Assembly: GCA_022579005.1 (NCBI GenBank)
Contig: MU401784.1
Coordinates: 1 to 32,812 of the forward strand
Origin: Poronia punctata
Taxonomy: Eukaryota; Ascomycota; Sordariomycetes; Xylariales; Xylariaceae
Length of the DNA stretch: 32,812 bases
Direction of reading: 5' to 3'
Shown: in pieces, positions 1-13,500 of the stretch
Numbering within the stretch: the stretch's first letter is position 1
Layout of the letters: each line of letters begins with the position of its first letter
The notes under the pieces: generated by a model
Told to the model about the DNA's origin: nothing
What the model saw: only the letters and a program-made list of their open reading frames with translations
Database searches by the model: none
Made by a program: the position numbers and the translations under genes

Positions 1-2030
1 TAAAACGCTTTAAAATACTTAAATAAATTAATTTTATTTTTAGTACTAAGCTTATTATTAATTTTAAAAAATAGCAACTTTTTTTAAAAACTAATGCTTA
101 TATTATTAAGTTAGCAATATATATTGCTTAACTATTAACTACATTTTTAGTAAATTCTTTAAAATTTATTTTTTAATATTTACTATAAAACTATTAAATA
201 AAAGCTATATTTAATTATATACTTAACTAATTTATTTTTAGCTATAATATTAAAAGCTTTAATACTTTTTATTTTTTATATATTATATAAAATATTTATT
301 TAAAAAGTTTTTTAATTTTTTAAGTATTAACTATTTAAAAACTAACTATATAAGCTACCTAGCACCTTATTAGCTTTTTATTTAGTTTTATTAATAAAAG
401 TAATAAAATGTTTACTTTTTATAAATGCTTTTTTTATAAATTTTTATATATAATATTAACTTATACTTTTATATTTATATTTATAATAATTTTTTTTGCT
501 TTTATTTACTGCTTAAAAAAACTATAGCTGCTGCTTAAAATAGCTTTATAGTGCTAAACGCTTTATAAAACTTTATTAAAATAAATTAAATATATTAACT
601 TATTTTAGCTTAGCTTTTAACTTTTTATTTTTAAAGTTTAACTAAACTATTTAAATATTTTATACTTTATTTTTAAGCTATTTTAATAGTTTTTACTTAA
701 CTTTGCTTAATTAGTAATTAAATACTAACTACTTATTTTTTAAGCAATACTTAGCTATATAGCTTTTTTAATTATAATAGTAGCACTTTATAAACTTATT
801 ACTAGTATATATTAATTTACTTTAATTTTAATTTATTTATTACTTAAATAAGTTATTAGTTTTTTTTTAAACTATTTAAGCACTTTTAAATTATTTATTA
901 ACTTTTTTTGCTTTAATAAGCGTTTAGCATATTTTTACTTATATAATAGTTAATATTTTTTACTAATATAATACTAAGTGCCTTATTATTTTTTAGCTTT
1001 ATAATATACTATTATTATATTATTAAGCAATATATACTGCTTTATTAAAACTTTTTTTAGTTTTTTTAAAGTTTATATTAATAATTAAAAGCTAGTTAGC
1101 TTTTATTTTTTAGCAGTATAGCGCTTTTAAGCTTTTATACTAGCACTTGCTAATAAAAAAAAATTTTAAGTTTTTATTTTTTTACTACTTTATTTTATAT
1201 AATTATTTTTAAAAAGTTTGCTTAAATAGCTTTAAATTAACGTTTTTTTATTAAATAAATTTTTAAAAGTTTTTAAAAGTAGCCTTTTTTTTAAGCTATT
1301 ATAGTTTTATATATTTTAATAAGTATGCTAATTTATTTAAATTTTAAACTTAGCTTATATTAAAGCTTAAATAATCTATATTAAATTTTTATAGCTAAGC
1401 TTTTATTAATTACTTTTTTTTATAGCTACAATTTAGTTTTTAATCTTTATAGCAATAGCATTTTGCTTAAGCTGCTTATAGTTATATATAAAAGCTTTTA
1501 TATTATTTTTATATTTTTTTTTTAATAAGTAGCTAAAGTAATTATAAGTTTTAATTTATTATATTAATAATTTAGTTTAAAATATTGTTTTTTTAACTTT
1601 TTAAACTTTTATAAAAACTATTATAATAAAAGCTTTTATTAAATAAACTACTATATAATAGTAGTTTAAAATAAAAAAAATAGCTTTTACTTTTTTAACC
1701 TTTTTAAAAGTTACTAGCTATTAGCTAATTGTTTATTTTAATAAGTAGCATATTTTATTTTAAATTTTTTAGTTTGCTTTTTAGTTTTTTACTTTTTTTA
1801 TTATATTTATTATTACTTTTTTATTTTTAGCTATTTATAAATTTAGCTTAACTATTAGCTAGTTTTTTTAGTTCTTATTGCTTATTTTTAATATTAAGTT
1901 TATTAAGCTTATTTATATTATTACTAGTTATTTGCTTAGCAATTATAAACTATACTTAGTTTTTAGTTTAAATGTTTTTACTAAACATTATATTATAACT
2001 TAAAAATATAAAAATAAAAAAGTATAAAAA
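1..2030 (+). mobile_element. 3' part of a RIP-degraded LTR-type element (copy D), truncated by the window start
   Basis: AT-saturated DNA without usable reading frames. It is repetitive: the first 200 bases recur in direct orientation at about 10124-10330, and the whole stretch recurs as reverse complement at about 10557-12600. It runs straight into the LTR-like module at 2031-2256, so it reads as the 3' internal part of an element whose beginning lies outside the window. Differences between copies are mostly C/T and G/A. No protein domain can be recognised. That it derives from a retroelement is inferred from the repeat layout only. Confidence 0.6.
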
Positions 2031-2256
2031 TTTAAGCAATAAAGTAGTTATAAGATAATATTACTAGCAATTTTAAAAACTAAATATATTAAATAACTTT
2101 TATTTAGTTAGCTAAGTAAATAACTAAACTAGCTAAAAAAATTAAAAAAAGTATAACTAGCAAAGCCTTAGCTATTAGTTAGCATAGCTTTAGCTAATAA
2201 GTAGTTTATATACAAATAGCTTAGTAAATAGGTTCTTTAGCTAGGTGCCCTGTTAT
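2031..2256 (+). repeat. LTR-like dispersed module, copy R1
   Basis: About 226 bp. It starts near TTTAAGCAATAAAGTAG, passes CTAGCAATTTTAAAAACTA and ends near CTAGGTGCCCTGTTAT. The same blocks, in the same order, occur at seven other places in the window. It closes copy D, as a 3' LTR would. The ends are approximate, and no clear TG...CA termini survive. Confidence 0.7.
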
Positions 2257-3182
2257 AAATACTTTTTATATTTATAAGATTTATTAAGCTACTTTTTATT
2301 ATAAAATAGCTACTTTTAAAAAAAATTAAATTATTATATATATAGTAGTTATTATTAAGCTAAATATACCTTTTATTATTTATAACTTTTATAATTTAAT
2401 AATAACCTTTTTTAGCTTACTAAGCTGCTGCTAACTAAATATTAAACTATTTTTATATAAATTAATACTTTATATTATAGTATAGTAATAAAAATAAGCT
2501 TAATATAGCTAGCAATTTTCTTTTTATAAATAATACTATTAACTAAAAAAGTTTATAAGCTTATATTATAACTTTTTTAAAAAGATTTATTAGCTAGCAA
2601 GCTAATAAATAAAATATAGTTATTATTTTAACTATTAAAGTAAAGCTTTTTATACTAGCTTAAGCAATAAAAAAAGCTATATTTATTAATTAGCTTATTT
2701 TCAAGCTTAATATTAATTTAAAAACTAAGTATATTACTATTTAGTATAATAACTAGTAAATAACTAGTTTATTTAATAAAGGTATTGCTATACTAAAAAT
2801 AAAAATATAATATACTAATATATATAATTACTAGTTATAGTAAAAAGTAATTAATAAAACGCTTGAAGTAGTTTATATACTTATAAATTTAAAAGCTTTA
2901 TTTTTAGCTATAAAATAATTTAATAAGTTAGTTTATTTTAAAAAGGTATATTAAAACTAATAAGTTATAAGAAAACTATAATTAATATAATGCTTATATA
3001 ATAAAAAAGATATAGCTAAAGTAAAGACTATTATAAAAAAAAAGTTTTTTTATAAAAAGTTTTTTTATAAAAAGTTTTTTTTTACTTATTTAGTATAAGA
3101 AAACTTTATAATAAAAAGATGATTTTTCTTTTTATATATAATATAATGAATTATATATTATAGGCTATCTTGCTAAGTTTTA
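2257..3182. repeat. Second dispersed repeat family (also present inverted at about 26820-27870)
   Basis: AT-rich segment lying between two LTR-like modules. Its reverse complement recurs in the right block. For example, TTATTAAGCTAAATATACC near 2354 matches the complement of a stretch near 27825, and AGTATAAGAAAACTTTATAA near 3091 matches the complement of a stretch near 26890. Around 3034-3083 it contains three units of a 15-bp tandem repeat with G residues at 3044, 3059 and 3074. The match stops at about 3182, where the truncated module R2 begins, which marks an insertion or recombination junction. No coding capacity is visible. Confidence 0.6.
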
Positions 3183-3329
3183 ATAGTAAATAACTAAGCT
3201 AGCTAAAAGGATTAAAAAGATTGTAACTAGCAAAGCTTTAGCTATTAGTTAGCATAGGTTTTGCTAATATATAGTTTATATGCAAATATCTTAGCAAGTA
3301 GGTTTTTTTTAGCTAGGTGCCCAATTATT
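3183..3329 (+). repeat. LTR-like module, copy R2, 5'-truncated
   Basis: Matches only the last about 145 bp of the module, from TAACTAAGCTAGCTAAAAGG to CTAGGTGCCCAATTAT. The first about 80 bp are missing. The left edge coincides with the end of the 2257-3182 repeat, so the truncation is a real junction and not simple decay. Confidence 0.65.
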
Positions 3330-5184
3330 TTGCCTTCTTTTTTAAATTGCTAGTTTTTAGCAATTTTAATATTTGTAAGTATTTTTGCTAATTAAGCCCG
3401 TTTTTAATTTTGTTTAATTAAATTGCTTTATTATAATTTATAAGTTGTCTTTTTGTTAACTTATTAGCTTATACCTAGCTTTATGCAATTTTTTAATTTT
3501 ATAACCTTATTTTTTAATTTACTTTTTTTAGCATTACTATTTTATTAAGCTTTTTACTAAGCAACTACTATTATGCTGCTTTTAAAGCTTTTTTATTTTA
3601 AGTTTATATACTAGCATATTTTTAATATTAAACTAAGTTAGTTATTTTTAAATTATAAAATTTTTAATTTTAATTATAATCTTGCTTAGCTAAATAGTAA
3701 TAAGCTAAAAGTTATAATAATACTTAATAAAAAGCCTTACTAGTACTACGTTTTAGTATATATTTAAATCTTTATATTTGCCATTTTTACTACTTTAGCA
3801 ACATTGATTATGCTTTTTATAAAAAAAAACTACTATAGTTATTATACTATATATTTACTACTACTTTGCTTATTAGTTTATTAAACATTAATTTTTTAAA
3901 AAATACTTTTTGCTTTAGTTAGTATAGCTTAAAACATTATATTATATACTTTTTATTTTTATAGCAAAATTAAAACTATTTAGCAGAACTATTAAGGTAT
4001 TATTATTAAAGCTAAAAATAAAAATAAAACAAAAATATAAACGCTACCTTATTAAAAAATACTTTTATTTTTATAGGTTAACGTATATTTTACTTATTTA
4101 AAGTAAGCTTAGCTTTTTAGCATATAGTTATATTTTTTAAAAAAGCTAGTTATATTAAAAAAACTACTATACTATTATTTACTAAAAATTAGTTACTATT
4201 TATTATTTATTAAATATTATAGTTGCTTTTTTATAGTTTATATTTTTATTACTTATTTACTAGTATAGTTACTAATATTTAATAGTTTTATATTTATAAA
4301 AACAAGCTTTTACTTAATAACTTTAATAATATTTTATATAAAGCCTAGTTTTTTGTTTTTTTAAAGTAGTAAAATAGCTTTTTAAGCAATTTAAATCCTT
4401 ACTTACGCTAATTATATTTGCTTATTTTAAAAGTTGCTAATAAAAAGCTAAACTTTAAAAAAGCTTATAAAAAAAAGTATTAAAGCGTTTTTTAGCATTA
4501 GCAAAGCTTATTAAAAGCTTTTTACTTATAAAGTAATTTTTGTTTTTTTTACTAGCCTTGTTTATAATACTTACTAAACTGTGCTGCTTATTTTTTATTA
4601 TAGCTATTTTAATAGTATAGTATATTATTTATTTTTTAGCTACTTTTAAGTTTTTGCTTAGTAACTTTTTACTTAGTAATAATACTTTTTATATTAATAG
4701 TTTAAGTGGATTTTAAGTTATAATAAGTTTTATTAAAATATAATTTTTTTATTTTTTATAATATTATAGCCTAGTTTAGCTTGCTTAGTAATAGCTTGCT
4801 ATTTTTTTTATTAACTAAGTATATACTTTATAACTTAGTGCTTATATGTTAATATAACTACTTTATTTATTATTTTACTTAATATAAACTTTTTTAACTT
4901 TTTTATATATTAGTTTAGTAAACAGCTTATATTTACTAAGTATTTAGCTAGCTTTTAAATATTATAATTTATTAGCTAGCCTTTTTATTTTACTAAGTAT
5001 CTTTATTTACTTTAGTTATTTTAATGCTAAACAATGTTTCTTATTGCTTATTTTTTATTTTATTTTTAGCTTAGGTAATATTATTTAATTGCTATTTTTT
5101 AGCTAGTTTATTTATACTTTTAATAATAATATAAAGAATATATTATAAATTTAAAAATAAATTTTAAGCAACTTAATTATAAAA
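3330..5184 (+). mobile_element. RIP-degraded element internal region (copy F)
   Basis: Lies between modules R2 and R3. It matches 31228-32812 in direct orientation, and as reverse complement about 17620-20000 once the 406-bp insertion there is left out. Landmarks: TTGCTAGTTTTTAGCAATTTT just after the module, and the run around 4914-4960. No frame or domain can be read through the mutation. The constant flanking by modules suggests one transposon unit or a non-autonomous relative. Confidence 0.6.
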
Positions 5185-5414
5185 GTTTAAGCAATAGGGT
5201 AGTTATAAGGTAATGTTGCTAGCAATTTTAAAAACTAGGTATATTAGATAACTTTTGTCTAGTTAACTAAATAAGTAACTAGGCTAGGTAAAAAAATAAA
5301 AAAAGGCGTAACTAGCTAAACTATAGCTAATAGTTAGCGTAGGTTTAGCTTATACATAGTTTATATATTAATATTGTAGCTAGTAAGTTTTATAAGTAAG
5401 TGCTTTATTATAAT
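5185..5414 (+). repeat. LTR-like module, copy R3
   Basis: Complete-looking copy of about 230 bp. It starts at GTTTAAGCAATAGGGTAG and ends near AAGTGCTTTATTATAATAC. It keeps several GG and TG dinucleotides lost in other copies (AATAGGGTAGTTATAAGG), so it is one of the less decayed copies. Confidence 0.7.
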
Positions 5415-8400
5415 ACCTTTTTTTTTTAAGTTGCTAGTTTTTAGTAATAAAGCATTTATAAATATATTTTAAAAAAATTAGCTTTATATTTTTAGCTAAT
5501 TAGCTACTTTTATTTAACGCTTTACTATTACTTAGTTACTAGCTTATATTATAATATATTTTAAACTTAGTTATTAGTTTTTTGCTTTTTTATATAATAA
5601 TATTTTTATATTTTTTACTTTTGCTGCTAGTTTTTAAAAGTGCGCTTGCTATAATACCTTTTTTTTAATTATTTTATACTAGCTTAATATACTTATAGCT
5701 TTTTTATTTAAATTTTAGTTAGTTATATTTTAATTATATAATTGCTAATTTTGCTATTAATAATAAAAATAGCAAGCAACTAGCAAAAATTATTATTTTT
5801 AGTATTAAACTTTATATTTATTACACTACTAGTATATATATTAATTTTTATATTTGCTATATTTGCTAGCTTTTTAAGCTTAGCTATATTTAATATAAAG
5901 TAAACTATTATACTTATTATTTTATATATTTGCTGCTTAATTTTTAAGTATATATATTAATTAACTTTACTAAATTTTACTAATTTTAATTAGTGCTGCT
6001 TAGTAAATTATTTATTATATTATTTTTTTAAATATATATATTTTTTTTATAATAACTATATATGCTATAAAGTTAATAACTTTAAAGCTTTTATTGCTAT
6101 ACTAAGCCTTATTTATATAAGTTACTATATTTTTGATTTTAAAAAAGCTTTATTAACTTTTTAGCAAGCTATTGCTTTTAAAAAAAAGCTATATTGTTTT
6201 AAAACAAGCTTTTTTACTATATTACTATATACTAAAAATTAACTAGTATTTGCTATCTATTTAGTACTTTAATTATTTTTAAAGTTATTAATACTACTTA
6301 CTAATTATTTACTATTTATTAGCTTAATATTAATATAGCTTTAGTTAAACTTTTAGCTTTTTGCTTAAAACTAGCTTAATAGCTTAGTTTTAAAAGCTAC
6401 TATTATAATATTTTTTATTAAAGCATAATATATTTTTTAGCTAATTTAAATATATATTTAAATTATTTTGCTTAGCTTTTTATTAATATTATTTTTAGCA
6501 TGCTAGACTTTTTTTAGCTACTTTATAAATTTTATAATTATAAGTATTTTTTTAATATTACTAAAGTTATTTTAAATATTATAATTTATAATATGCCTAT
6601 TACTTTAGCTATAGCTTTTGCTTATTTTAGCTATTATAGTTTTTTTTAATAGCTAACTATAGTTATTTATTTAATATAGTATATATTTTTTAATTAGCTA
6701 CTTTTTAGCTTTTGCTTTTTAATACTTTATTTAGTAATAGTGCTTTTTATATTAATAGTTAAGTTAAAGTTATTATAAGTTTATTTATATATAAGTTTTA
6801 GTTTTTATAATATTATAGCTTACTATTTTTTATTAATTAAGTTTTATACTTTTATAACCTTTAGTACTTATATGCTAAGATAACTACTTTACTTATTATT
6901 TTATTTAATATAAACTTTTTAGCCTTTTTTTTATATTAGTTTAGTAAATAGCTTATATTTACTAAGTGCTTAGCTAGCTTTTAAATATTATATTTTACTA
7001 CCTAGCTTTTTTATTTTATTAAATATTTTTATTTACTTTAATTATTTTAATATTAAATCATATTTTTTATTACTTAATTCTTTTTTAAGCAACGCTATTT
7101 AATTGCTATTTTTTAACTAGTTTATTTATATTTTAAATAATAATATAAAAAAAATATTATAAACTTAAAAATAAAATTTAAGTAATTTAATTTAGTATGT
7201 TTAAGTTTTTTTATTTTAAAAACTTTAACTTAAATACATATAAAAGCTAGCTTTTTTTTAAACTTAAACTTAAAGTATATTATTAATAACTTTTTTATAT
7301 TATTTACTTAAAATTTTTATAATATATAACGCTTATTATAATAATTTTATATTAACTTAACTATTTGCTTTTAATACTTATAAATTATATAATATATAGC
7401 TTTTATTTACTATACCTTTTTTTTACTTTTTAAATATTAAATTAAAGCTTTTTTAATATATACTTAATATTTTTTAAATAATATTTATATAGTGCTTTAA
7501 ATAATAAATAGCTTATAATAATATATTAGCTATTATTATATATAAACTTAGCTTTTGCTAATATTTTAACTTAGCTATTTAGCTTATTATTATAAAAAGT
7601 ATAAAAGTATTTTTTTAAAGTTTAGTATACTTATTTTATTTAGCTATTAGTTTAAAAGTACTATATAGTAAATAAATATTAATATATTATTTATAATTTT
7701 TAAAAAAAGCTTATATTAACAGTTTACTTTATAATATATAATTACTATAAGCTTAGTAATATTAAACGTTTTTTATATAAAAATAAATAATGCTATTTTT
7801 ATAAACTAGATTATAATAATTAAAATTATATTATAAACGTTACTATTTGCTTTTATATATGAAAATAGTTTTATAATAAAATTTAAGCTAATTTTTTAAA
7901 AAAGCTATTTTAATAAAAATAATAACTAAAGCTTTTTATAAAGCTTATACTTTAGTTTTTAAGCTTTTTTATATTATATATAGCTAATAATATATTTTTA
8001 AATATTTTGCTTTAAGCTTTTTTATTAAAACTTATACTATAGTAAGTTAGCTTTTTTTTTATATGCTTAGCTTTTAAGTTATTATAATACTAATATATTA
8101 ATTACTTTATTAAAGCTTTTTAAGCTAAAATTACTAGCTATTTTTTAAAATATAATATATTTTTATTATTAATATAATATTATTTATATATTTTAGCTTT
8201 ATAGTATATAATTTTTATAAGTTTTATAAAAATAAAGTTTTTAGCTTATAGTTTATAAACTATTTTATAAAATTATATTAAAGCTATTAGTTAAAAAGCT
8301 ATTTTGCTTTAAGTTAATTTTTTAGCTTTAGCATATAAAATATATTAATTATAAATAATAGCTTTAGCTTTTTTTTAAAAAAAAGCAGTTTTTATACTTT

Positions 8401-10330
8401 TAACAATAGCTTTTATAAAATAAGTTATTATTACTATTTATATATTATATATTATATAAGTTAAGCATATATATTAGTACTTTTTACTTTTTTACTTTTA
8501 AAAGTTATTTATAATTATATAATAAAAGTTTAATAATTTATAAGCTTATAATTTTATAATTTATTTCTTATTATTAAATAAGCTAATAAATATAAGTTTA
8601 ATAAAGCTTTTTAAGCTACTTTAATAGTATAAGCTAATGCTTTACTTTTTTTTAAAAAATAAGATTTTTATTAATAACTATAATACTTTTTCTAATAGCT
8701 TACTAACTAGTTAAAGCTTTTTTTTTAGTATTAATATTATATTTTTATATTAAATCTTTTTAGCTATATAATTTAGCTTTTTTAATAGTTTATTTATTAA
8801 GTTTAATATGCTTAATTAATATTTTATATTAAAATTAAACTATACTAATTTATATATTTAATAAGCAAGCTTTTTTAAAAGTTTTGTGCTAATAAGTTAA
8901 CTATACTTTTTAAAGCTATATAATTTATTTATATTATAAAAAGTTTACTTATTTTTTTAAAATATTATTATTAGTGCTTATAGCTTTTTATAATTATTAA
9001 AAGCTTTTGCTAGCTTATTACTTATTTAGTTTTTATATTTATAAGCTTTTATAATTAGTAAGTAATTAGCTTTTATATTTTTTTATAAAGCTATAATTAT
9101 ATTTTTAATATTATTTTTATTAATATATTTATTTTTACTTTAATATTTAAATAGCTATTTTAATAATAAAAAGTAATTACTAATATAAAAGCTTTTTTTT
9201 ATTTTTAAACGCTTAATTTACTTTTAAAGTTTACTTAAAAACATATTTTAATAAAGTATAACTTTTTAAAATTATTATAACTAGCATAATAGTATTTATA
9301 TACTTAGCTATAAACTTTTTATAAAAGTTTGCAAACTTTAAAAATATTTATATATTATATATTAAAGTTAGTACTTTTTACTTTTAAATAGCAGCAACTT
9401 TTTAAAAATTTATTTTTATTTTTTTAATTATAATAATAAACTTTATAAACTTTATTTTAGTTTTAAAAAACTTATATTTTAATAGCTTTATAAATAATTA
9501 ATAGTTTACTAATTATTTATAAACTAACTAAAAGTACTTTTTATATATATTTTTATTTTTAAAAAAGATTATAATATTATTTAAATAAATTATATAAATA
9601 TAATTTTTTAGCTTAGCTAATATTTTATATATATAAGCTTAAAAGGTTATAAAAGTATTAGTTAGTTTAAAAATATAACTATATATTTAAAATGCTTATA
9701 TTTTATTTAAAAAGCAGTTTTTTACTTATTACTACATTTAATTTAAATATAATAGTAAGTATTTTTAAAGTTTAGTTTTAAATAAACCTTTGCTAACTTT
9801 AGCTTATTTATTATTTTTAATATAAAAAGTAAAAAATACTTATTTTTTATAATTACTTTATTTAAGCTTTTATAATTAATATAAAGTTTTATAATTTTAT
9901 TTTTTTAATATAAATAAAATAAAAGCTTTTTTTGTTTGCTTTTAAGTGCTATATATAGCTTATTTAAAAGTTTTCTTTTAAGTTTTTTTTAAATATTTAC
10001 TACTAACCCTTTATAATTATATAAATTAAACTAAATAATATTTATATTTTTTTTACTAAGTTTATTATATATTATGTTCTTTTAGTATTAATAACTTTTT
10101 TATTAATAGCTTAAAGTATATATACTAAAACGCTTTAAAATATTTAACTAAATTAATTTTATTTTTATTATTAAGCTTGTAATTAATTTTAAATAATAAT
10201 AACTTTTTTAAAAAACTAATACTTATACTTATTAATATAACAATATAAATTATTTAACTACTAACTATGTTTTTTGCTAACTTTATAATATTTATTTTTT
10301 AATATTTACTATAAAACTATTAAGTTAAGT
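5415..10330 (+). mobile_element. RIP-degraded element internal region (copy A), broken at 10330
   Basis: Follows module R3. From about 6690 to 10330 it is the inverted partner of about 12400-16080, and the pairing stays collinear: 6950 with 15830, 7270 with 15490, 9395 with 13310, 10130 with 12590. The stretch 5415-6690 shows no convincing partner at the matching place in copy B (16080-17380). The copy stops abruptly at 10330 against module R4 on the other strand. Its last about 200 bp equal the first 200 bp of the window. No reading frame survives. Confidence 0.6.
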
Positions 10331-10556
10331 ATAATAGGGCACCTAGCTAGAAAACCTACCTAATACGCCATTTGCATACAGACTATATACCGGCTAAAGC
10401 CACGCTAACTAATAGCTAAAGTCCTGCTAGTTATACCTTTTTTAATCTTTTTAGCTAGTTTAATTACTTACTTAAAATGCTAAATAAAGGTTATTTAATA
10501 TATTTAGTTTTTAAAATTGCTAGCAATATTACCTTATAACTACTTTATTGCTTTTA
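10331..10556 (-). repeat. LTR-like module, copy R4
   Basis: Reverse-complement copy, starting ATAATAGGGCACCTAGCTAG and ending near TACTTTATTGC. It ends copy B on its 3' side. It is less mutated than most copies, keeping GGGCACC and ACCGGCTAAAGCCACGC, so it helps reconstruct the ancestral module. Confidence 0.7.
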
Positions 10557-13500
10557 CTTTTATACTTTTTTATTTTTTTATTTTTAAGTTATAAAGCAAT
10601 ATTTAATAAAAGTTTTTAAAATAAAAACTAAAAACGGTTTATAACTACTAGGCAAATAACTAGCAAAAATATATATAAGCTTAATAAACTTAATACTAAA
10701 AATAAGTAATAAAAACTAAAGAAACTAGCTAATAATTAAGCTAAATTTATAAATAACTAAAAATAAAAAAGCTATAATAAACGTAAAAAAAAATAAAAAA
10801 CTTAATAGTAAACTAAAAAACTTAAAATAAAAAGTGCTACTTATTAAAGCAGTTTATTACTTACTAAGCAATAACTTATAAAAAAGTTAAAAACTTAAAA
10901 AATACTTTTTTTACTTTAAACTACTATTATATAAAAGGTTTTATAATAAAAGTTTTTATTATAATTGCTTTTATAAAAGCTTAAAAAGCTAAAGTAATAA
11001 TTTTTTAAATTAAATTATAACTATAATAAACTAAAACGCATAGTTACTTTAGCTAGTTACTAAGCAAAAAAAGTTATAATGCAAAAATAATGCTAAAGCT
11101 TTTTATATAACTATAAATAGCTAAAGCAAAATGCTATTGCTATAAAAATTAAAAACTAAATTATAGCTATAAAAAAAGCAATTAGTAAAAGCCTAGCTAT
11201 AAAGATTTGATATAAATTATACAAGCTTTAATATAAGCTAAGTTTAATATTTAAACAAACTAGCGTTTTTATTAAAATATATTAAATTATAATAACTTAA
11301 AAAACAAAGCTACTTTTAATAACTTTTAAAAGTTTATTTAGTAAGAAAATATTAATTTAAAGCTATTTAAGTAAACTTTTTAAAAATAATTATATAAGCT
11401 TTATTAATAAAAAAGTAAAAACTTAAAAGATTTTTTTTTTGTTAACAAGTATTGGTTTAAAGCTTAAAAGCGCTATATTATTAAAAATAATAGCTAACTA
11501 GCTTTTAATTATTAATATAAACTTTTAACAAAATTAAAAAGGTTTTAATAAAGCAGCATATATTTTTTAATAATGTACTAATAATATATTATAAAGCTAA
11601 AAAATAGTAAAGCCCTTAGTATTATGCTAGTTAAGAGTATAAACTATTATAAAAGCAAAAATATGCTAAACGCTTATTAAAGCAAAAAAAGGTAATAAAT
11701 AACTTAAAAGCGTTAAAATAATTTTGTAAAAAAACTAATAACTTGTTTAAATAATAAATAAATTAATATTAAAGTAAATTAGCATATATTAGTAATAGCT
11801 TTATAAAATGCTATTGCTATAATAAAAAAAGCTATATAGCTAAGTACTACTTAAAAAATAAGCTATTAGTATTAAATTACTAGTTAAGCAAAGTTAAGTA
11901 AAAATTAGCTAAATAGCTTAAAAGTAAGGTATAAAACGTTTAAGCAGCTTAGTTAAATTTTAAAAATAAAAAGTTAAAAGCTAAGCTAAAATAAAATAAT
12001 ATATTAAATTTACTTTAGCAAGGTTTTATAAAGTATTTAATACTATAAAGCTATTTTAAGCAGTAGCTATAGTTTTTTTAAGCAGCAAGCAAAAACTAAA
12101 AAATGTGATTATAAACATAAATATAAGACTTTAAGTTAATACTATATATAAAAACTTTTAAACAAATACTTATAAAAAGTAAATATTTTATTATTTTTAT
12201 TAATAAAACTAAATGAAAAACTAATAACGTACTAGGCAGCCTATATAGCTAGTTTTTAAATAATTAATATATAAAAACATAAAAGAAACTTTTAAGCAAA
12301 TATTTTATATAATATATAAAAAGCAAAGGGTATTAAAGCTTTTAATATTATAGCTAGAAATAGGTTAAATAAGCATATTGTTAAATATAGCTTTTATTTA
12401 ATAGTTTTATAGCAAATACTAAAAAATAAATTTTAAAAAGTTTATTAAAAACATAGTTAGTAGTTAAGCAGCATATATTGTAAACTTAATAAGTATAGGT
12501 ATTAGTTTAAAAAAAAATTACTGTTTTTAAAAATTAATAACAAACTTAGTACTAAAAATAAAATTAATTTATTTAAGTATTTTAAAGTGTTTTAGTATAT
12601 ATATTTTAAATTATTAGCAAAGAAGTTACTAGTACTAAAAAAATATAATATATAATAAACTTAATAAAAAAGGTATAAGTGCTATTTAAACTAATTTATT
12701 TTATTATAAAAGCTTAATAGCAGTGCTTAAAAACTACTTTAAAAAGAACTTTTAAATAAAGCTATATATAGTACGTAAAAATAAACGCAAAAGCTTTTAT
12801 TTTATTTATATAAAAAAAAAACTATAAAGCTTTATGTTAATTATAAAGGCTTAAACAAGGTTATTATAAACAATTAATATTTTTTATTTTTTAATTAAAA
12901 ATAATAAATAAGCTAAGGTTAGCAACAGTTTTTTAAAGCTAAACTTTTATAATGCTTACTATTATATTTAAATTAAGCATAGTAATAAGTAAAGACTTGC
13001 TTTTTAAAGAAAATATAAGCATTTTAAGTATTTAGTTATATTTTTTATATTAATTAATGCTTTTACAACTTTTTAAGCTAATATATATAAGGCGCTAGCT
13101 AAGTTAATAAATTATATTTATATAGTTTATTTAAATAATATTATAAGGTTTTTTAAAAAAAAATAAAAAGCACTTTTAATTAGTTTATAAGTAGTTAATA
13201 AAATATTAACTATTTATAAAGCTATTAAAATGTAAGTTTTTTAAAATTAAAGTTAGATTTTTAAAATTTATTATTATAACTAAAAAAATAAAAATAAATT
13301 TTTAAAAAGTTGCTGCTATTTAAAAATATAAAGTATTAACTTTAATATATAATATATAAGTATTTTTAAAGTTTATAAACTTTTATAAAAAGTTTATAGC
13401 TAAGTATATAAACGTTACTATGCTAATTATAATAATTTTAAATAGTTATACTTTATTAAGCTATGTTTTTAAACAAACTTTAAAAGTAAATTAAGTATTT

